A DNA stretch of 17,969 nucleotides from Bacteroidota bacterium (GTDB taxonomy: Bacteria; Bacteroidota; Bacteroidia; Flavobacteriales; Schleiferiaceae), in NCBI GenBank assembly GCA_005786915.1, contig SYCM01000050.1, positions 1-17,969 on the forward strand, written 5' to 3'. Shown piece by piece: positions 15,031 to 17,969 of this stretch. Numbering within the stretch: the stretch's first letter is position 1; each line of letters starts with the position of its first letter. Both the position numbers and the translations under genes were made by a program. The notes beneath the pieces are model-generated. The model worked only from the letters and a program-made list of their open reading frames with translations, made no database searches and was not told where the DNA came from.

Positions 15031-17612
15031 TTTTCGTGGAATGCATTCAGTAAGTTAGGGATTCCCGCAGGATTTTTACCACCGGCAGAAGCATAAAATG
15101 CTTGTCCGCCGCCTCCACCTTGAATGTGGCTGCCAAGTTCGCGCACCCAGTTGCCCGAGTGGACCTTGGTAACGGCAAGCTCACCTGCGGCCAGGTGGGC
15201 CTGCGCTTTGCCGTCTTCTTCTATAGCTACTAGGACTACGAGGTCGGGATTAGCTTTAGTCAAACCAAACACGAGGTCTTTGGCCGCAGCCGCGCTTAGG
15301 GGAAGCTGGGCGGCCACCCAGCGGAGTCCGGCGTGCGAGGCCGCGTTTTGAAGCAGCGCGTCTTCGGCGCCCTCGGCCTGCACCCGTTGCGTAGCTTCAA
15401 GCTTTTTCTTGAGCTCTGCCACTTGGGCGCGCAAATCACCCAGTACTGCCGCGGGATGCGCATTTTTAGCCTCTTCAACTACCTCATTCCACTGACGGCG
15501 AATTCCTTTGAGGTAGGCCTCGGCCGAAGCACCCGAAAGGGCCTCAATGCGGCGCACCCCCGAGGCGACGCTCGATTCCGAAACCAGCACAAACGGCGCG
15601 AGCATTCCCGTGGCCGCGACGTGGGTTCCCCCGCAGAGTTCCACCGAAGGTCCGAACTGGATTACGCGCACGGATTCCCCGTACTTTTCTCCAAACAGGG
15701 CCATGGCGCCGAGGGCCTTTGCTTCGGCAATGGGCACGGAGCGCCGCTCCACCAACGGATGGTTGGCGCGAATCGCCTCCGACACCTGCGCCTCGATGCG
15801 GTCCATTTCGTCGGCCGTGACTTTTTGAAAGTGGCTGAAGTCGAAGCGCAGCGTCTCTGGAGACACCAGCGAACCGCGCTGCTCGACGTGGGTTCCCAGC
15901 ACGCTCCGCAGCGCGTGGTGCAGCACGTGCGTGGCGCTGTGGTTTTGGGCCGAGGCGGAACGGCGTTCGCCGTCCACCGTCAACGTGACCTCTGCGGTCC
16001 ACTGGGCCGGTTCCGACTCCAGGTGGTGCAGGATCATGCCGGTCTCTTTGGTCGTGTTCCGCACGGCAATGCGCTCGTCACCAAACGCGACCCAGCCTTG
16101 GTCGCCCACCTGTCCCCCGCCTTCAGGATAGAAGGGCGTGGGCAAAAAGCAGGCTTGAACGATGGGGCCTTTGGCTGTTTCGACGCTTCGGTAGCGCAGC
16201 AGCTGGGACGGTGCCGACAGCTGATCGTAGCCTACAAACACGTCGCTGGACCCTTCGCTGAGGACCGTCCAGTCGCCCACCTTTTGTGCGGAGGCCTGGC
16301 GCGAACGGCTTTTTTGGGCCTCCATCGCGGCGGCGAACCCCTGCTCGTCGACCGACTTGCCCTGTTCACGGCAAATCAGCGAGGTGAGGTCGAGCGGAAA
16401 ACCAAAGGTGTCGTAGAGTTCGAAGGCGCGCTCGCCCGAAAGGACCGTGGCGTCCGCCAGCGAGGCGTCGAGGCGCTTCAGTCCCGATTCCAGGGTGCGC
16501 AAAAAGGCGAGCTCTTCTTCGCGGATCACTTGCTGAATGAACGCGGCACGCGCGGCGAGCTCGGGAAAGGCAGCGCCCATCGTGCCGACCATGACCGGCA
16601 CCAGTTCCGCCATAAACGGTTCGCGGAAGCCCAGGGTGCTGTAGCCGTAGCGAATGGCGCGGCGTAGAATGCGGCGAATGACGTAGCCCGCCCCGTTTGA
16701 GGCCGGAAGTTGGCCGTCGGCCACCGCAAACGCCACCGCGCGAATGTGGTCCGAAGCCACGCGCATGGCGATGTCAGTGCGCTCGTTTTCCCCGTACTTC
16801 AGGCCGCTCAGTTCCTCGAGTCGGCGCAGATAGGGCTTGAACACCTCGGTGTCGTAGTTCGACGAAGCCCCGACCACGGCGCGGGCCAAGCGCTCGAAGC
16901 CCATTCCGGTGTCGACGTGCTGGGCGGGCAGCTCTAAGAGCGATCCGTTGGCCTTGCGCTCGAACTGCATGAACACCAAGTTCCAGATCTCAATCACCTG
17001 CGGATCGTCGTTGTTGACCAACGTGGCGCCGTCGACCGCCGAGCGTTCGGCCGCCTCGCGCAGGTCGACGTGAATTTCGGAACAGGGACCGCAGGGCCCC
17101 GTATCGCCCATCTCCCAAAAGTTGTCCTTCTTGCTTCCGTAAAGGATGCGGTCGGGCGTGAGGTGCTTGAGCCACATGCCTTTGGCCTCCTCATCCGAGG
17201 CCAAGCCGTCGCCCTGATCTCCGCCAAAAACCGTAACGTACAAGCGGTCCTTCTCGAGCTTGCACACCTGCGTCAGGAATTCCCAGGCCCAGTCAATCGC
17301 CTCCTGCTTGAAGTAGTCGCCAAACGACCAGTTGCCGAGCATTTCAAACAGTGTGTGGTGGTAGGTGTCGATGCCAACTTCCTCGAGGTCGTTGTGTTTT
17401 CCGCTGACGCGCAGGCACTTCTGGCTGTCGGCAATCCGCGCGTGAACCACTGGTTTGGCACCGATGAAGACGTCTTTAAACGGATTCATGCCCGCGTTGG
17501 TGAACATCAACGTCGGGTCGTCCTTGATCACCAAGGGCGCCGAAGGCACAATGACGTGGCCTTTGGTCGCGAAAAAATCAAGGTATGCCTGGCGGAGTTC
17601 GTTCGGATTCAT
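15012..17612 (-). CDS. alaS: Alanine--tRNA ligase
   Basis: An 866-residue cytosolic class II synthetase that charges tRNA-Ala and edits Ser/Gly mischarging. The catalytic domain begins MNPNELRQAYLDFFATKGH, with PTLMFTNAGMNPFKD (33-47), CLRVSGKHNDLEEVG (66-80), the HHTLFEMLGNWSFGDYF block (85-101) and GDTGPCGPCSEIH (169-181). The editing domain carries the metal-binding HSATH (H558, H562) and CGGTH (C660, H664). The C-Ala domain follows a coiled coil and has the Gly-rich GGGGG (about 832) near the end. Length is normal. An ATG at 17667-17669 would add 19 residues, but it overlaps the divergent M23 gene and the promoter, and AlaRS proteins start at the second Met, so 17610-17612 is used. Transcription probably starts from the -7 element at 17643-17650. 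Confidence 0.96.
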   Translation of the reverse strand: MNPNELRQAYLDFFATKGHVIVPSAPLVIKDDPTLMFTNAGMNPFKDVFIGAKPVVHARIADSQKCLRVSGKHNDLEEVGIDTYHHTLFEMLGNWSFGDYFKQEAIDWAWEFLTQVCKLEKDRLYVTVFGGDQGDGLASDEEAKGMWLKHLTPDRILYGSKKDNFWEMGDTGPCGPCSEIHVDLREAAERSAVDGATLVNNDDPQVIEIWNLVFMQFERKANGSLLELPAQHVDTGMGFERLARAVVGASSNYDTEVFKPYLRRLEELSGLKYGENERTDIAMRVASDHIRAVAFAVADGQLPASNGAGYVIRRILRRAIRYGYSTLGFREPFMAELVPVMVGTMGAAFPELAARAAFIQQVIREEELAFLRTLESGLKRLDASLADATVLSGERAFELYDTFGFPLDLTSLICREQGKSVDEQGFAAAMEAQKSRSRQASAQKVGDWTVLSEGSSDVFVGYDQLSAPSQLLRYRSVETAKGPIVQACFLPTPFYPEGGGQVGDQGWVAFGDERIAVRNTTKETGMILHHLESEPAQWTAEVTLTVDGERRSASAQNHSATHVLHHALRSVLGTHVEQRGSLVSPETLRFDFSHFQKVTADEMDRIEAQVSEAIRANHPLVERRSVPIAEAKALGAMALFGEKYGESVRVIQFGPSVELCGGTHVAATGMLAPFVLVSESSVASGVRRIEALSGASAEAYLKGIRRQWNEVVEEAKNAHPAAVLGDLRAQVAELKKKLEATQRVQAEGAEDALLQNAASHAGLRWVAAQLPLSAAAAKDLVFGLTKANPDLVVLVAIEEDGKAQAHLAAGELAVTKVHSGNWVRELGSHIQGGGGGQAFYASAGGKNPAGIPNLLNAFHEKWQNLA

Positions 17613-17627
17613 GCGGGTGGTTTTACC

Positions 17628-17635
17628 TACTTTTG
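17628..17635 (+). promoter_or_regulatory. Candidate promoter of the M23 peptidase gene, -7 element
   Basis: TACTTTTG on the plus strand is a perfect TAnnTTTG, ending 14 bases before the ATG at 17650. No TTG is present at the ideal -33 distance. It forms the left arm of an 8-7-8 palindrome with the opposing element at 17643-17650. Confidence 0.5.
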
Positions 17636-17642
17636 AAGGATA

Positions 17643-17650
17643 CAAAAGTA
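17643..17650 (-). promoter_or_regulatory. Candidate alaS promoter, -7 element
   Basis: TACTTTTG on the minus strand is a perfect TAnnTTTG, identical to the pdhA element. It ends 30 bases before the alaS ATG (17612), giving a leader of about 25 bases. Its -33 region would fall inside the M23 coding sequence, and no TTG was found there. The first base of the M23 start codon belongs to this element. Confidence 0.5.
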
Positions 17651-17969
17651 TGCGCCGCGCCAAGTACATCTACGACCCGCTCACGCTGGCCTACCATAAG
17701 GTTGAGCGCACGTGGAAGCACATTCTGCGCGACACCTCATTGTTCCTGCTTGGCTCCATGCTGATGGGGCTCATTTTCTTCTTTGCGATCCAGTACTTCA
17801 TGGATTCTCCGCAGGAGCGGGCCTTGAAGCGCCAGCTCGAAATTTCGGAACAGACCTACGCCGAACTCGAAGACCAGATGGAGGAACTTTCGGGGGTCGT
17901 CGAAGAATTGGAGCGGCGCGACAACGAAATCTACCGCGTCATTTTGGAATCGGAACCGCCCGCCACTTG
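17650..17969 (+). CDS. M23 family metallopeptidase, N-terminal part (partial)
   Basis: The first 106 residues of a gene that runs off the right edge. It begins MRRAKYIYDPLTLAYHKVER, a basic cytoplasmic tail. One transmembrane segment follows (about 30-52, LFLLGSMLMGLIFFFAIQYF), then a coiled coil (about 55-92, ERALKRQLEISEQTYAELED onwards) and the segment RRDNEIYRVILESEPP. This N-terminal pattern (YDPxTLxYxK, DSPxExxLKR, RDxxIYRVIxExEP) is that of Bacteroidota cell-envelope M23 (LytM-type) endopeptidases, which often sit divergently beside alaS (recognition from memory). The peptidase domain with its HxxxD and HxH zinc motifs is not in the window, so activity cannot be confirmed. It probably acts on or organises peptidoglycan in the periplasm. 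Confidence 0.85.
   Translation, partial: MRRAKYIYDPLTLAYHKVERTWKHILRDTSLFLLGSMLMGLIFFFAIQYFMDSPQERALKRQLEISEQTYAELEDQMEELSGVVEELERRDNEIYRVILESEPPAT

Noticed and set aside
15333..16667. Plus-strand open frame of 444 codons opposite alaS
   Set aside because: Low-complexity Arg/Gly/His composition, antisense to conserved alaS motifs; no family resemblance.
17613..17669. Longer alaS starting at the ATG 17667-17669
   Set aside because: It would overlap the M23 start and the promoter boxes, and the added residues do not resemble any AlaRS N-terminus.
1..17969. CRISPR arrays, insertion sequences, phage or plasmid genes
   Set aside because: No regularly spaced direct repeats, transposase, integrase or terminal repeats were seen in either strand.

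Overview
The window is a chromosomal segment of a Bacteroidota bacterium, most probably of the order Flavobacteriales. Four things support this: core type IX secretion (T9SS) genes (porU, porV, gldJ and a porP/sprF homologue); Bacteroidota-style promoters with a TAnnTTTG -7 element; start codons without obvious Shine-Dalgarno sequences; and the characteristic neighbourhoods gldJ-murF, porU-porV-pdhA-pdhC and alaS next to an M23 peptidase. By eye the GC content is high for this order, in the upper fifties per cent. A Schleiferiaceae- or Cryomorphaceae-like lineage is possible, but that is a guess. No insertion sequence, prophage, CRISPR array or tRNA was seen.

Layout. The left edge (1-20) is the 5' end of a 16S rRNA gene on the minus strand. 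Its leader carries a boxA-like antitermination site, and an excellent promoter with an A/T-rich upstream element lies near 186-245. Moving right, all on the minus strand, come an SDR oxidoreductase (280-939) and the ferrous-iron uptake pair feoB (1063-3090) and feoA (3080-3307), with a Fur-like palindrome upstream of feoA. Next is an intrinsic terminator (3380-3405) closing the operon pdhA (4694-5689) - pdhC (3413-4690). Further upstream on the same strand are porV (5771-6976) and porU (7005-10412). A short divergent region (10413-10498) separates porU from a plus-strand operon: porP/sprF-like (10499-11506), gldJ (11518-13113) and murF (13118-14389). murF converges on and overlaps by 4 bases a minus-strand gene for a small predicted outer-membrane protein (14386-15030). 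That gene itself overlaps the end of alaS (15012-17612) by 19 bases. At the right edge a plus-strand M23 peptidase gene (from 17650) runs out of the window.

How the genes fit together. The centre is a two-armed T9SS locus. PorU is the cell-surface sortase that removes C-terminal secretion signals, and PorV is the outer-membrane shuttle that delivers substrates to it. GldJ is an outer-membrane lipoprotein needed for T9SS function and gliding, and PorP/SprF proteins are outer-membrane partners of GldK/GldJ-type assemblies or of secreted filaments. MurF, co-transcribed with gldJ, finishes the peptidoglycan precursor. pdhA and pdhC encode E1-alpha and E2 of pyruvate dehydrogenase; the E1-beta and E3 genes are not here. 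All intact genes look functional, with catalytic residues present; the exceptions worth noting are a non-consensus G4 motif in FeoB and a substituted Asn motif in MurF.

The window is largely housekeeping and T9SS core. No wholly new system was found. The most notable observations are the palindrome made of two opposed -7 elements between alaS and the M23 gene, the porP-gldJ pairing that resembles porP-gldK elsewhere, and the candidate iron-regulator palindrome upstream of feoA. No stretch longer than 300 bases lacks a gene; the largest gap, 21-279, is the rRNA leader and promoter region.
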